NCBI GenBank assembly: GCA_050258735.1
Contig: JBLMZJ010000046.1
Span: 1 to 24,008 of the forward strand
Length of the DNA stretch: 24,008 nucleotides
From: Syntrophomonas_A sp050258735
GTDB lineage: Bacteria; Bacillota; Syntrophomonadia; Syntrophomonadales; Syntrophomonadaceae
Direction of reading: 5' to 3'
Position 1 is the first letter of the stretch. Each line of letters begins with the position of its first letter. Below the pieces are notes generated by a model. That model saw only the letters and a program-made list of their open reading frames with translations. It was not told the origin of the DNA and searched no databases. Both the position numbers and the translations under genes were made by a program. Shown here one piece after another: positions 15,454-22,789 of the stretch.

Positions 15454-15661
15454 TCATTTACCTTGGGGTTGCTTTCTTTCGTTGCCTACCAGGAGCAAGG
15501 ATTACTTGCTATTTAGCCGAGTTGAAATCATAATTAAATTGATAAGATGGTCTATTCAAAGGTATTAACTGATGCCATAAATACCCTATACAGACGCCTG
15601 AGCTATTTTACTGGATCATTCTATACAGGGACAGAAGATACGTCATAATGGGAGGGTCAAG

Positions 15662-17050
15662 ATGACGCGGACCAGTTTTATTCCTAATGCATGGCTGAAT
15701 CCTATTGAAAACGTGTTGGACAGTTTTGACGGCGCTATCGTAATCGACAAAACTGGTAAAGTCGTCATAATTACTGAGAAGTATGCCGACTTAGCGGGGC
15801 TTAATAAGGCAGATGTATTGGGTTCGCAGATCAATGAGTATTTCCCGACCAGCCGAATGATGGAGGTAGTCCGAACTGGCAAACCCATCCTTGCCGATTT
15901 GTGGGAAGTCAACGGAGTGACCGTGTTCGTTTCGCGTATGCCTCTTACCTGGAACGGTCAGATCGTTGGTGCCTTTGGAGTCAGTGTTTTCCGATATGTC
16001 AATGAGGCCAAAGACTTTGCCCAGCGCCTGAACAATCTCGACCTTGAACTGCAATACTATAAAACCCAGGTTCGCAAGTTATCCGGCGCCCGCTACTCAT
16101 TCGATGCTATAGTCGGATCCAGCCCTGCAATATCTGAGGCCAAAAACTATGCCATGCAGGTGGCCCGCACCCGCGCAACCGTTCTACTGGTCGGCGAAAC
16201 CGGAACCGGCAAAGAACTGTTTGCCCATGCCATTCACCAGGAAAGTCCGCGCCGTGAACGTCCTTTCGTACGCGTCAACTGTGCCGGCATCCCGGAAAAC
16301 CTTGCCGAATCAGAATTGTTTGGTTATGAAGACGGAGCTTTTACTGGTGCACGTAAGGGCGGTAAACCGGGCAAATTTGAAATAGCACATGGGGGAACCA
16401 TTTTCCTTGATGAAATAAACGAATTGCCTTATCATGTTCAGGCCAAGTTATTGCGGGTACTCTCGGACGGAGAGATAGAACGAGTGGGTTCCACCGAGAT
16501 AAACCTGATAGATACGCGTATCATCAGCGCAACCAATATCGATTTAAGGTTGGCAGTGCAGAATAATCTTTTTCGACAGGACCTTTTTTACCGGCTCAAT
16601 GTAAATATAATAAGGATACCTTCACTGCGTGAACGCCGCGGTGATATTCCCCTGCTTTGCGATTACTTTCTTGACCAGTGCAATGAGGAGCTGGGGACCG
16701 ATATCTCGGGGCTGGAAGATGATGTACTGGACTTTTTCAACAATTATGATTGGCCCGGCAATGTCAGAGAATTAAAGAATACTATCGAGCGCATGTGCAT
16801 CCAAGCCCGCCGCGGACCGCTGCAGGTCAGCTACTTGCCTCGTACTATCCTGCGTGCTTCGGGTGAACTGCTGCCGCAAGTCAACCTGAGCTGGGAAGCT
16901 CAGATGAATGCTGCTGAAAAGGATCTGCTGCTAAAAGCGCTCCAGATCACCCACGGCAATCGGACCCAGGCTGCCCGTTTGCTTGGAATCCACCGCACCT
17001 CACTATATTCCAAAATGAAAAAACACAAACTTCTGGATTTCCCTGGTTAA
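15662..17050 (+). CDS. sigma-54-dependent transcriptional activator (PAS-AAA+-Fis HTH)
   Basis: A 462-residue enhancer-binding protein that remodels sigma-54 RNA polymerase with ATP. Residues 10-115 form a PAS-type sensor (VLDSFDGAIVIDKTGKVVII, IVGAFGVSVFRYV), followed by a helical linker. The AAA+ domain (about 148-385) has Walker A GETGTGKE (178-185), the sigma-54 loop GAFTGA (225-230), Walker B TIFLDE (246-251) and LFYRLNV. The C-terminal Fis-type helix-turn-helix is NRTQAARLLGIHRTSLYSKM (433-452). There is no receiver domain, so a bound ligand or redox state probably controls it. GGGAGGG five bases before the ATG sets the start. The exact-consensus sigma-54 promoter 200 bp downstream, before the CoA-transferase, is its likely target. 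Confidence 0.96.
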   Translation: MTRTSFIPNAWLNPIENVLDSFDGAIVIDKTGKVVIITEKYADLAGLNKADVLGSQINEYFPTSRMMEVVRTGKPILADLWEVNGVTVFVSRMPLTWNGQIVGAFGVSVFRYVNEAKDFAQRLNNLDLELQYYKTQVRKLSGARYSFDAIVGSSPAISEAKNYAMQVARTRATVLLVGETGTGKELFAHAIHQESPRRERPFVRVNCAGIPENLAESELFGYEDGAFTGARKGGKPGKFEIAHGGTIFLDEINELPYHVQAKLLRVLSDGEIERVGSTEINLIDTRIISATNIDLRLAVQNNLFRQDLFYRLNVNIIRIPSLRERRGDIPLLCDYFLDQCNEELGTDISGLEDDVLDFFNNYDWPGNVRELKNTIERMCIQARRGPLQVSYLPRTILRASGELLPQVNLSWEAQMNAAEKDLLLKALQITHGNRTQAARLLGIHRTSLYSKMKKHKLLDFPG

Positions 17051-17064
17051 GCTGCTATTTCTAG

Positions 17065-17087
17065 GTGTTGCGAATGCGGTTCAACAC
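17065..17087 (+). promoter_or_regulatory. candidate enhancer (UAS) for sigma-54 activator
   Basis: Inverted repeat GTGTTG-N11-CAACAC, with a further TGTTGCGGAA just after it. It lies about 190 bp upstream of the predicted start of transcription at the sigma-54 promoter, a usual enhancer distance. The assignment to this regulator is by proximity and is inferred. Confidence 0.5.
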
Positions 17088-17130
17088 TGTTGCGGAATCC
17101 ATGCAGGGTCTTGGTTTTATGCCCCTGAGA

Positions 17131-17161
17131 AAAAGTGCGCCGTTACGGCGCTTTTATATTT
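17131..17161 (+). terminator. intrinsic terminator of activator gene
   Basis: Stem GCGCCG / CGGCGC (17137-17142 and 17146-17151), loop tta, preceded by an A-run and followed by TTTTATATTTT. It is 86 bp past the activator stop and lies between the putative enhancer and the sigma-54 promoter. Confidence 0.88.
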
Positions 17162-17204
17162 TGTGACTTCCCCACCCCTTTCCCGGTGATGCGAAACCTC
17201 GACA

Positions 17205-17249
17205 CAAATAATGCCGGCACCGTTAAATCGCCGCAAATAATGCTGGCAC
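17205..17249 (+). repeat. duplicated block ending in the -24 element
   Basis: caaataatgccggcac (17205-17220) and caaataatgctggcac (17234-17249) match at 15 of 16 positions, offset 29 bp. Only the second copy is followed by a correctly spaced -12 box. Confidence 0.75.
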
Positions 17250-17259
17250 GATATTTGCT
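17244..17259 (+). promoter_or_regulatory. sigma-54 (-24/-12) promoter of CoA-transferase
   Basis: TGGCAC (17244-17249), five bases, then TTGCT (17255-17259): an exact match to TGGCAC-N5-TTGCW. Predicted transcription start is near 17271, about 80 bp before the CoA-transferase ATG. The sigma-54 activator is encoded directly upstream on the same strand. Confidence 0.93.
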
Positions 17260-17349
17260 GTTATATGATTGAGCGCTTCAATCGAAGGGGGGTTAAGACA
17301 AGGATCTTAGCACTAGTAAGCAACAGAGAGAAAAAAAGGGGGAAAGTTC

Positions 17350-18693
17350 ATGTCCTACGAGAAAGAATATAAAGAAAAATTAGTCTCGGCTGATGAAGCC
17401 GTAAAGGTAGTAAAATCAGATACATTTATTGACTGGGGCTTTTTTAACGGAAAACCTGTGCTGCTCGACCAGGCCCTGGCCAAGCGCCACGAAGAGCTCC
17501 GCAACGTTGGAATCTACACCGCGGTTAGTATCCCCCCCATCCCTGAAATCTGCAAATATCCAGAGAGTTTTATCTACCATGACTGGCAATGGAGCAAGGT
17601 CACCCGTATGATCAAACAACAAGTGCCGGTATATTATTCGCCGATATTATACCATCAAGCCCAACACTGGTACCGTAATCAGTTGGTCCCACACAAGAGT
17701 GTGGCTATGATCCGGGTTGCGCCCATGGACAACTATGGATATTTCAACATCGGTCCGCAGAATTCGGAATCGCTGTCCAAATGTGAAACAGCCGATTATG
17801 TCATCGTCGAGGTGCTGAAGTCGATGCCGGTTTGTCTGGGTGGTGAGCAGGAGGCGATCCACATCTCCCTGGTCGACAAAATCGTTGAAGCTCCGGATGA
17901 TCATGCTCTGCCTAGTCTGCCGGGAGCAGAGCCTAGCGAAACCGATGCCAATATAGCTAATCATATAATGGAATATATTCATGATGGCTGCTGTGTCCAG
18001 CTAGGTATCGGCGGTATGCCGAACGCAGTGGGCAAGCAGATCGCCGCCTCTGATCTTAAGAATCTGGGCGGTCACACTGAAATGTTCGTCGATGCCTATG
18101 TAGATATGATCGAATCCGGGCGTATGAACGGCGCCATGAAAGAGATCGATCGCCGCAGCGTCAGTTACACCTTTGCCCTGGGCAGCAGCCGGATGTATGA
18201 GTATATGCATAACAATCCGGGTCTTTCTTCATACCCGGTTGATTACACCAATGATCCGCGCATTATAAGCAAGCTGTCCAATTTTGTATCGATCAACAAT
18301 GCGGTGCAGGTAGACCTGTACACCCAGGTAAATGCGGAAAGCGAAGGCTTCAAACAGATATCCGGTAACGGCGGGATGTGGGACTTTGTACTGGGTTCAC
18401 AATGGTCGCAGGGAGGCCAAAGTTTCATTTGTCTGGCATCGACCTACAAGGACAGCAGCGGGAAGCTGCAATCACGCATTGTTCCGACCTTCACGCCCGG
18501 TTCTATCACCACGATCCCGCGTCAGATGGTGGACTACATCGTAACCGAGTACGGTGCTGAACAGATACGCGGCAAGTCGACCTGGCAGAGGGCCGAGAAG
18601 ATAATTGGTCTGGCCCATCCTGATTTCCGTGATGAACTGATCAAAAACGCTGATCAAATGGGGATCTGGCGCCAGAGCAATAAGCTGTCCTAA
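17350..18693 (+). CDS. acetyl-CoA hydrolase/transferase family CoA-transferase (butyryl-CoA:acetate type)
   Basis: A 447-residue family I CoA-transferase that swaps CoA between an acyl-CoA and a free acid, most likely acetate with butyrate or a related C4 acid. It resembles 4-hydroxybutyrate and butyryl-CoA:acetate CoA-transferases in length and in SFICLASTY and SRIVPTFTPGS near the C-terminus. E244 in HTEMFVDAYVD is the probable nucleophile, by analogy with Glu238 of the 4-hydroxybutyrate enzyme. QLGIGGMPNAV (216-226) is the glycine-rich CoA loop. The usual GGQxDF motif reads GGMWDF here. AGGGGGA precedes the ATG. It is transcribed alone from a sigma-54 promoter, so it is expected to be tightly switched. 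In a syntroph it could activate butyrate; in a fermenter, form it. Confidence 0.9.
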   Translation: MSYEKEYKEKLVSADEAVKVVKSDTFIDWGFFNGKPVLLDQALAKRHEELRNVGIYTAVSIPPIPEICKYPESFIYHDWQWSKVTRMIKQQVPVYYSPILYHQAQHWYRNQLVPHKSVAMIRVAPMDNYGYFNIGPQNSESLSKCETADYVIVEVLKSMPVCLGGEQEAIHISLVDKIVEAPDDHALPSLPGAEPSETDANIANHIMEYIHDGCCVQLGIGGMPNAVGKQIAASDLKNLGGHTEMFVDAYVDMIESGRMNGAMKEIDRRSVSYTFALGSSRMYEYMHNNPGLSSYPVDYTNDPRIISKLSNFVSINNAVQVDLYTQVNAESEGFKQISGNGGMWDFVLGSQWSQGGQSFICLASTYKDSSGKLQSRIVPTFTPGSITTIPRQMVDYIVTEYGAEQIRGKSTWQRAEKIIGLAHPDFRDELIKNADQMGIWRQSNKLS

Positions 18694-18792
18694 AAACTGG
18701 TAGTCTGCAGAAACGGTAATTCTGACACCAATACCATCCGGTATGGGGTCGGTTCACGAACTCAATGGATACCCAACTAGCATAAACTGATC

Positions 18793-18836
18793 AAACCCCT
18801 GAGCTTGCCGCGAGGAAAGACCAGGGGTTTTTATTT
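18793..18836 (+). terminator. intrinsic terminator after CoA-transferase
   Basis: Stem AAACCCCTG / CAGGGGTTT (18793-18801 and 18822-18830) with a 20-base loop, followed by TTATTTT. It is about 100 bp past the stop codon. The 100-bp interval contains only a small hairpin around 18730-18745. Confidence 0.85.
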
Positions 18837-18851
18837 TCCGGATGATATAAA

Positions 18852-18880
18852 ACATAAAAAGCCCGACAAGCCGGGCTTCC
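18852..18880 (-). terminator. intrinsic terminator after tRNA-Val
   Basis: Stem AAGCCCG / CGGGCTT (18859-18865 and 18872-18878), then TTTATG on the minus strand. It lies 14 bp past the tRNA 3' end. Confidence 0.88.
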
Positions 18881-18891
18881 ACTTACTTTTA

Positions 18892-18966
18892 TGGTGGGCC
18901 GTACAAGATTCGAACTTGTGGCTTCTTCCGCGTCAAGGAAGCACTCTCCCACTGAGTTAACGGCCC
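18892..18966 (-). tRNA. tRNA-Val (anticodon GAC), CCA encoded
   Basis: A complete 75-base cloverleaf on the minus strand. Acceptor stem GGGCCGT/ACGGCCC, D arm ACTC/GAGT, anticodon stem CTTCC/GGAAG around loop TTGACGC (anticodon GAC), five-base variable loop, T arm ACAAG-TTCGAAT-CTTGT, discriminator A and encoded CCA. It stands alone with its own promoter and terminator. It reads GUC and GUU codons. Confidence 0.98.
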
Positions 18967-18982
18967 ATATTTAACTTGCATT

Positions 18983-19012
18983 ATTATACCCTGCTTTAAA
19001 TATAAAAATCAA
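18983..19012 (-). promoter_or_regulatory. sigma-A promoter of tRNA-Val
   Basis: Perfect TATAAT (18983-18988) with TTGATT (19007-19012) 18 bp upstream on the minus strand, about 16 bp before the mature tRNA 5' end. Confidence 0.75.
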
Positions 19013-19144
19013 GAGCAGACTGGCCTATGTTTCATTACCCTTTTTGCGCCTCTTCCGGCCCTACCAATCATACTTGCTCCTGGCTGGCCATATATATATT
19101 CATATCATATTTCCTTTCATTTGCCGCGAAATGGAGGACGGCTA

Positions 19145-19888
19145 ATGGTTATTGTCCTGCGCAAACGCAATATAACCTGGTTCCTTAGTGCTATGCTATT
19201 TTTCGGGGTTTCCTGGTCCGGTTACCAGTTGGCCATGCATCCGGCCATGAATAAATGGCAGCAGGAGAAGATCCTCGTCTCCAAGGTAACCACTGAAAAG
19301 AAGATGGTCGCCCTAACCTATGATGATGGTCCCGACCCGGTCAATACGCCGGCAGTACTGGATGCTTTAAAAAACCATAATGCCCATGCCACATTTTTCG
19401 TACTGGGCAAACGAGTTGCCGCCAACCCGGAAATAGTCAGACGGATAAAATCAGAGGGGCATGAGTTAGGCAGCCACGGTTACAGTCACCCTGATTATAA
19501 TCAATATAAAAAGGCGGCAATTAAAGACGATATCACGAAGACCAGCGACGCCATCTGCAAAATTACCGGCAGGAATCCTTCCTGGTTTCGCCCTCCTGGC
19601 GGTTACCTATCCTATGACATGGTCGACATCTGCCGCCAACAGAAGTTGACCATTGCCTACTGGACCTATCAACAGGACAGCAAAGATTGGCGTAACGGGG
19701 TTGGAGCCGGACAGATCGCCGGTCACATAACCCGGCACCTGGAGCCAGGACAAATCATAGTTCTGCATGACGGAGCCCCCAATGGCCTGCAGACTGCCCG
19801 GGCTACTGACCTCTTGTTAAAATCTCTCGAAAAACAAGGTTATCAGGTAGTAACGATGAGTGAACTTATCAAGGCGGGAAAGCAGTAA
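19145..19888 (+). CDS. polysaccharide deacetylase (NodB family), membrane-anchored
   Basis: A 247-residue carbohydrate esterase family 4 enzyme, expected to remove acetyl groups from peptidoglycan or another N-acetylglucosamine polymer outside the membrane. An N-terminal anchor or uncleaved signal (WFLSAMLFFGVSWSGYQLA) is followed by the NodB domain with all motifs: TYDDGP (D60 base, D61 metal), HGYSHP (H111, H115), RPPGG (149-153), DSKDW and LHDG. Motif 1 has Y for the usual F. GGAGG seven bases before 19145 decides the start; the upstream TTG at 19121 would include that site and is rejected. It is followed 57 bp later by a second deacetylase in the same direction. The AT-rich upstream region has no clear promoter. 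Confidence 0.92.
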   Translation: MVIVLRKRNITWFLSAMLFFGVSWSGYQLAMHPAMNKWQQEKILVSKVTTEKKMVALTYDDGPDPVNTPAVLDALKNHNAHATFFVLGKRVAANPEIVRRIKSEGHELGSHGYSHPDYNQYKKAAIKDDITKTSDAICKITGRNPSWFRPPGGYLSYDMVDICRQQKLTIAYWTYQQDSKDWRNGVGAGQIAGHITRHLEPGQIIVLHDGAPNGLQTARATDLLLKSLEKQGYQVVTMSELIKAGKQ

Positions 19889-19945
19889 TAAACAGCAGCG
19901 GGACGCCATAAGATATAGAAATCATTCTCGGGGAGGATCGAAAGT

Positions 19946-20689
19946 ATGCCCAGAATTTTTGGTTTCGTCTCATTGTCAGCCCGAACCAAGGTGATGCTGG
20001 TGGGGATAGTTGCCCTGGTCATCCTGACCAGCAGCGTTCTTTACGTACAGGCCTATCACAAACTAAAACCGGTCTATGAGGTTCCCACCGATAAAAAGGT
20101 CGTAGCCCTGACCTTTGATATCAGTTGGGGAAATCAAACCCCCATGCCAGTCATAGAAATTCTTAAAGAAAATAATATCAAATGTACCTTCTTCCTTTCC
20201 GGGCCCTGGGTCAAGCAGTATCCGGAAATCGCACAAAGGATCGAGAAAGACGGCCATGAGATCGGCAGTCATGGATATCGGCATATAAATCTCAGCAACC
20301 TGTCTAAAAGCGAGGTCAAAGACGAAATCGCTAAGGCTCACAAGAACATCAAAGAAGTAACCGGTGTTGATGCCAAACTGATCCGAACCCCCAACGGTGA
20401 TTATAGCGACCAGGTCATTGAAGGGATACATGAATCCAATTACGAAGCGATCCAGTGGACTACTGATTCCCTGGATTGGATGAATCCCGGCGTCACCACC
20501 ATTATCGAACGGGTCACTAAAAAGGCCCATCCCGGTGATATCATTCTGATGCACGCCAGTGATACCTGTAAACAGACTCAGGAAGCTCTGCCGGTAGTGA
20601 TCAAAAACCTGAAGGAACAGGGTTATCAGTTTGTAACTGTATCAGAGTTGCTCAAAGAAGCACCTGCGAAAACCGAAGATAAAGAGTAG
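19946..20689 (+). CDS. pdaB: PdaB-like polysaccharide deacetylase (sporulation type)
   Basis: A 247-residue NodB-family protein with an N-terminal membrane segment (VMLVGIVALVILTSSVLYV). Motif 1 reads LTFDISWG: D58 is kept but the metal-binding aspartate is replaced by I59, exactly as in Bacillus PdaB, a protein needed to maintain spore cortex. Other motifs are HGYRHINL (H109, H113), RTPNGDY, DSLDW and LMHASDT. Because the metal site is incomplete, activity and substrate are uncertain for this subfamily. GGGAGG nine bases upstream sets the start. It may be co-transcribed with the preceding deacetylase. The tail is short and charged (APAKTEDKE). Confidence 0.88.
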   Translation: MPRIFGFVSLSARTKVMLVGIVALVILTSSVLYVQAYHKLKPVYEVPTDKKVVALTFDISWGNQTPMPVIEILKENNIKCTFFLSGPWVKQYPEIAQRIEKDGHEIGSHGYRHINLSNLSKSEVKDEIAKAHKNIKEVTGVDAKLIRTPNGDYSDQVIEGIHESNYEAIQWTTDSLDWMNPGVTTIIERVTKKAHPGDIILMHASDTCKQTQEALPVVIKNLKEQGYQFVTVSELLKEAPAKTEDKE

Positions 20690-20727
20690 TAGCGGAAAGT
20701 CGATGGGTGTTTGTAGCATAGACTGAA

Positions 20728-20760
20728 GAAGCCATTTAAGTGGGCTGCTTAAATGGCTTC
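20728..20760. terminator. long hairpin between convergent pdaB and small ORF
   Basis: A perfect 13-bp stem (gaagccatttaag / cttaaatggcttc) with a seven-base loop, 38 bp after pdaB and just after the stop of the 25-aa ORF on the other strand. Neither side has a strong T-run, so termination may be weak. It could protect the 3' ends instead. Confidence 0.65.
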
Positions 20761-20763
20761 GAC

Positions 20764-20841
20764 TCACATTTCTTCATTTTCATCATCGAGATGTTCAAGT
20801 CCAATGTCCTTAAGGATCTCATCGATCAAGGCCTTATTCAT
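20764..20841 (-). CDS. possible 25-aa acidic small protein
   Basis: A 25-codon frame starting MNKALIDEILKDIGLEHL and ending in an acidic tail (DDENEEM). GGAGG sits seven bases before the ATG, a better site than many genes here have. An earlier in-frame ATG six bases upstream is too close to the site. A TATAAT box (20899-20904) precedes it and a 13-bp hairpin follows its stop directly. The predicted peptide is one amphipathic helix with net negative charge. I know no family for it. The combined signals favour a real gene or a regulated leader, but length alone cannot exclude chance. Confidence 0.5.
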   Translation of the reverse strand: MNKALIDEILKDIGLEHLDDENEEM

Positions 20842-20898
20842 TACCATCCCTCCTTTCATTCTCTATGTTTAATACTTATTCTATCCCTCTTATGGCAA

Positions 20899-20940
20899 AT
20901 TATATCATATGTAAATGTAAAAAGTTTGTGAAACTTTTTA
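20899..20940 (-). promoter_or_regulatory. promoter with palindromic operator for small ORF
   Basis: TATAAT on the minus strand (20899-20904) lies 58 bp before the 25-aa ORF. The expected -35 position falls inside a perfect 10-bp-arm palindrome, TAAAAAGTTT-GTG-AAACTTTTTA (20918-20940). A repressor site is plausible. The palindrome could instead be a weak terminator of rmuC, which ends 60 bp away. Confidence 0.45.
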
Positions 20941-20999
20941 TAAATTTCTAATATTCTAACATTTTCACTTAATAATCTATAATCTTGGTTACATCATGA

Positions 21000-22373
21000 C
21001 TATTCTTCAGCGATGGGCTGACGTGGAGCCTTCTCAACGACCTGGGCAGCCGCTATTTCATCCCCGCTGGCGGCACCTAATTCCTTGAACTTGCGTGCGC
21101 TGACCAAAACCCTGGACTCAAAAGCCCCCACCATGTGGTTATAAGCCTCTATGGTCTTATCCAGACTTCTTTTTATGTCACCCATGTGACCAGCCATAGT
21201 GCTGAGGCGGTTGTAGAGAGTCTTGCCCAGTTCACTGATTTCACGGGCGTTCTCGGCTATGCGTTCCTGTCTCCAACCATATGATACAGTCATAAGGAGG
21301 GCTATCAGGGTAGTAGGCGTAGCCAGTATGACCTTTTGGCGGCTGGCATATTCGATCATACCTGGATCCTGCTCCAGGGCCGTGCTGAAAAAGGATTCTC
21401 CTGGCAGGAACAGTACCACGAATTCCGGGGTAGGTTTGAACTGCTCCCAGTAGTTCTTGCTGCCGAGCTTGTTGATATGTACACGCAGCTGCGCGGCATG
21501 TTCTTTCAATTTGAACATCTGTTCCGCCTCATCCATACTCTCTACGGCATCCAGGTAAGCCTGCAGGGGGGTCTTGGCATCCACCACAATATTTTGCTGG
21601 TTGGGCAGTTGTATCACCATGTCTGGCCGCAGCAGGCCGGTGTCGGTGGTGGCAGATACCTGTTCATAGAAATCACAATACTCTACCATGCCGGCTATTT
21701 CCACGGTACGCCTGAGCTGGATCTCTCCCCAGCGTCCTCTCACCTGCGGCCGGCGCAGGGCCTTGACCAGATTCGCGGTTTCCGACTGTAGGAGTGCCTC
21801 GTTTCGGGTCAGCATCTGAACCTGTTCGGTCAGGCTGGTATATGTAGCGATTCGGTTTTTCTCGATCTCCTGCAATTGCAGGTCTACCTTTTGCAGCGAC
21901 TCCTGAAGAGGGGATACCAGGTGCCCGATAGCCTGCCGCTTCATCTCCAGCTCGTTTTTTGCGTTCTCTTGATAGTTCTCCAAAGCCAGGCGTGCCATCT
22001 CCAGAAAGGACTGGCTGTTGTTCTTCAGGGCTTGTGATGATACGTTGTTAAAAGTCTCGGCCAATCTGGTCTCCATCTCCTGCAGCCTGGCATTTTTCTC
22101 CTCCGCTACTGCCCGCAGTTCGCTCTGACGAATCAATTCTTCTCGCAGCGCGATCTGGATCTGTCCCTGGTCGTTCAAGCGCCCCTGAAGTTCCAGGATG
22201 GTTGCCTCCTTCATCTCCAGCTTGGTCTGCAGGGCGGTCTTTACATTTTCCATTTCGGCCTGCCGGGCCAACCAGCGTGACTCATTTCGGCTGCGGGTCA
22301 TCCAGTAAGACAATCCCGCTGCGGCCGGGATGCAGGCCAGTATTATTATGATTGCGAGGTTATGATTGTCCAT
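21000..22373 (-). CDS. rmuC: DNA recombination protein RmuC
   Basis: A 457-residue RmuC-family protein, thought from E. coli genetics to limit DNA inversions at inverted repeats and to carry a nuclease-like core. An N-terminal transmembrane segment (LAIIIILACIPAAAGLSYW) is followed by a long coiled coil (about 30-210, rich in E, Q, L and R) and the RmuC domain. That domain has RRPQVRGRWGEIQLRRTVE, VDAKTPLQAYLDA, FVVLFLPGESFFSTAL and VILATPTTLIALLMTVSYGW. The start at 22373 is fixed by GAGGAGGG six bases upstream; a longer frame to 22394 includes that site. The gene is monocistronic as far as can be seen. No strong promoter was found upstream. Confidence 0.95.
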   Translation of the reverse strand: MDNHNLAIIIILACIPAAAGLSYWMTRSRNESRWLARQAEMENVKTALQTKLEMKEATILELQGRLNDQGQIQIALREELIRQSELRAVAEEKNARLQEMETRLAETFNNVSSQALKNNSQSFLEMARLALENYQENAKNELEMKRQAIGHLVSPLQESLQKVDLQLQEIEKNRIATYTSLTEQVQMLTRNEALLQSETANLVKALRRPQVRGRWGEIQLRRTVEIAGMVEYCDFYEQVSATTDTGLLRPDMVIQLPNQQNIVVDAKTPLQAYLDAVESMDEAEQMFKLKEHAAQLRVHINKLGSKNYWEQFKPTPEFVVLFLPGESFFSTALEQDPGMIEYASRQKVILATPTTLIALLMTVSYGWRQERIAENAREISELGKTLYNRLSTMAGHMGDIKRSLDKTIEAYNHMVGAFESRVLVSARKFKELGAASGDEIAAAQVVEKAPRQPIAEE

Positions 22374-22502
22374 TTCTGCCCTCCTCAATCTCATTAATTA
22401 CCATGGTGTAAGCCTTTGTAACAGGTATTTAACGTCTTATATCTGCAGAAAATATCCTCGAGATCTTGATCTTTAATGTATGCAGATTTAAAGGAGTTTT
22501 AT

Positions 22503-22763
22503 ATGTTATCCCGTGATGGAGTTATCGCTCGTTTTGTATTTGCGGCATGTTTCTATTTCCTGTCTGGTTCAGGAGCGATAAATGGGTGGCTCGCTACATT
22601 ATCAGGATTTTTAGGATCAGTGGAGATGGCCTGCGGCCTGCTTCGTTATTCACCACTGGCAGAGTATATAAGATCCAGGCAGTGTAAAACCTCCCCCACG
22701 GTTTCCGACGTGCTAACCGTCAAAGCGCCTGATAATGACTGTGATAAATCAAACAGAAAGTAG
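22503..22763 (+). CDS. small membrane protein, DUF2892 (YgaP-TM)-like
   Basis: An 86-residue protein with two hydrophobic segments (ARFVFAACFYFLSG, WLATLSGFLGSVEMACGLLR) and the pattern GLLRYSPLAEYI. This resembles the DUF2892/YgaP-type transmembrane domain, which normally has GLxRxCPLY; here the cysteine is replaced by S. The C-terminal 25 residues are hydrophilic and unrecognised (SPTVSDVLTVKAPDNDCDKS). AAGGAG six bases before ATG 22503 decides the start; the upstream ATG at 22476 includes that site. The function is unknown; the domain is often found alone or next to rhodanese genes, none of which is seen here. A weak promoter (TTGTAA, 16 bp, TATATC) lies at 22417-22444. Confidence 0.7.
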   Translation: MLSRDGVIARFVFAACFYFLSGSGAINGWLATLSGFLGSVEMACGLLRYSPLAEYIRSRQCKTSPTVSDVLTVKAPDNDCDKSNRK

Positions 22764-22789
22764 TCGCTCCCATCTGTTCTGCCAACCTG

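Noticed and set aside
19080..19120. Sporulation sigma factor promoter (CATATATA / CATATCATA) before the first deacetylase
   Set aside because: The -10-like strings occur in an AT-rich run and no -35 at correct spacing matches sigma-F, -G, -E or -K.
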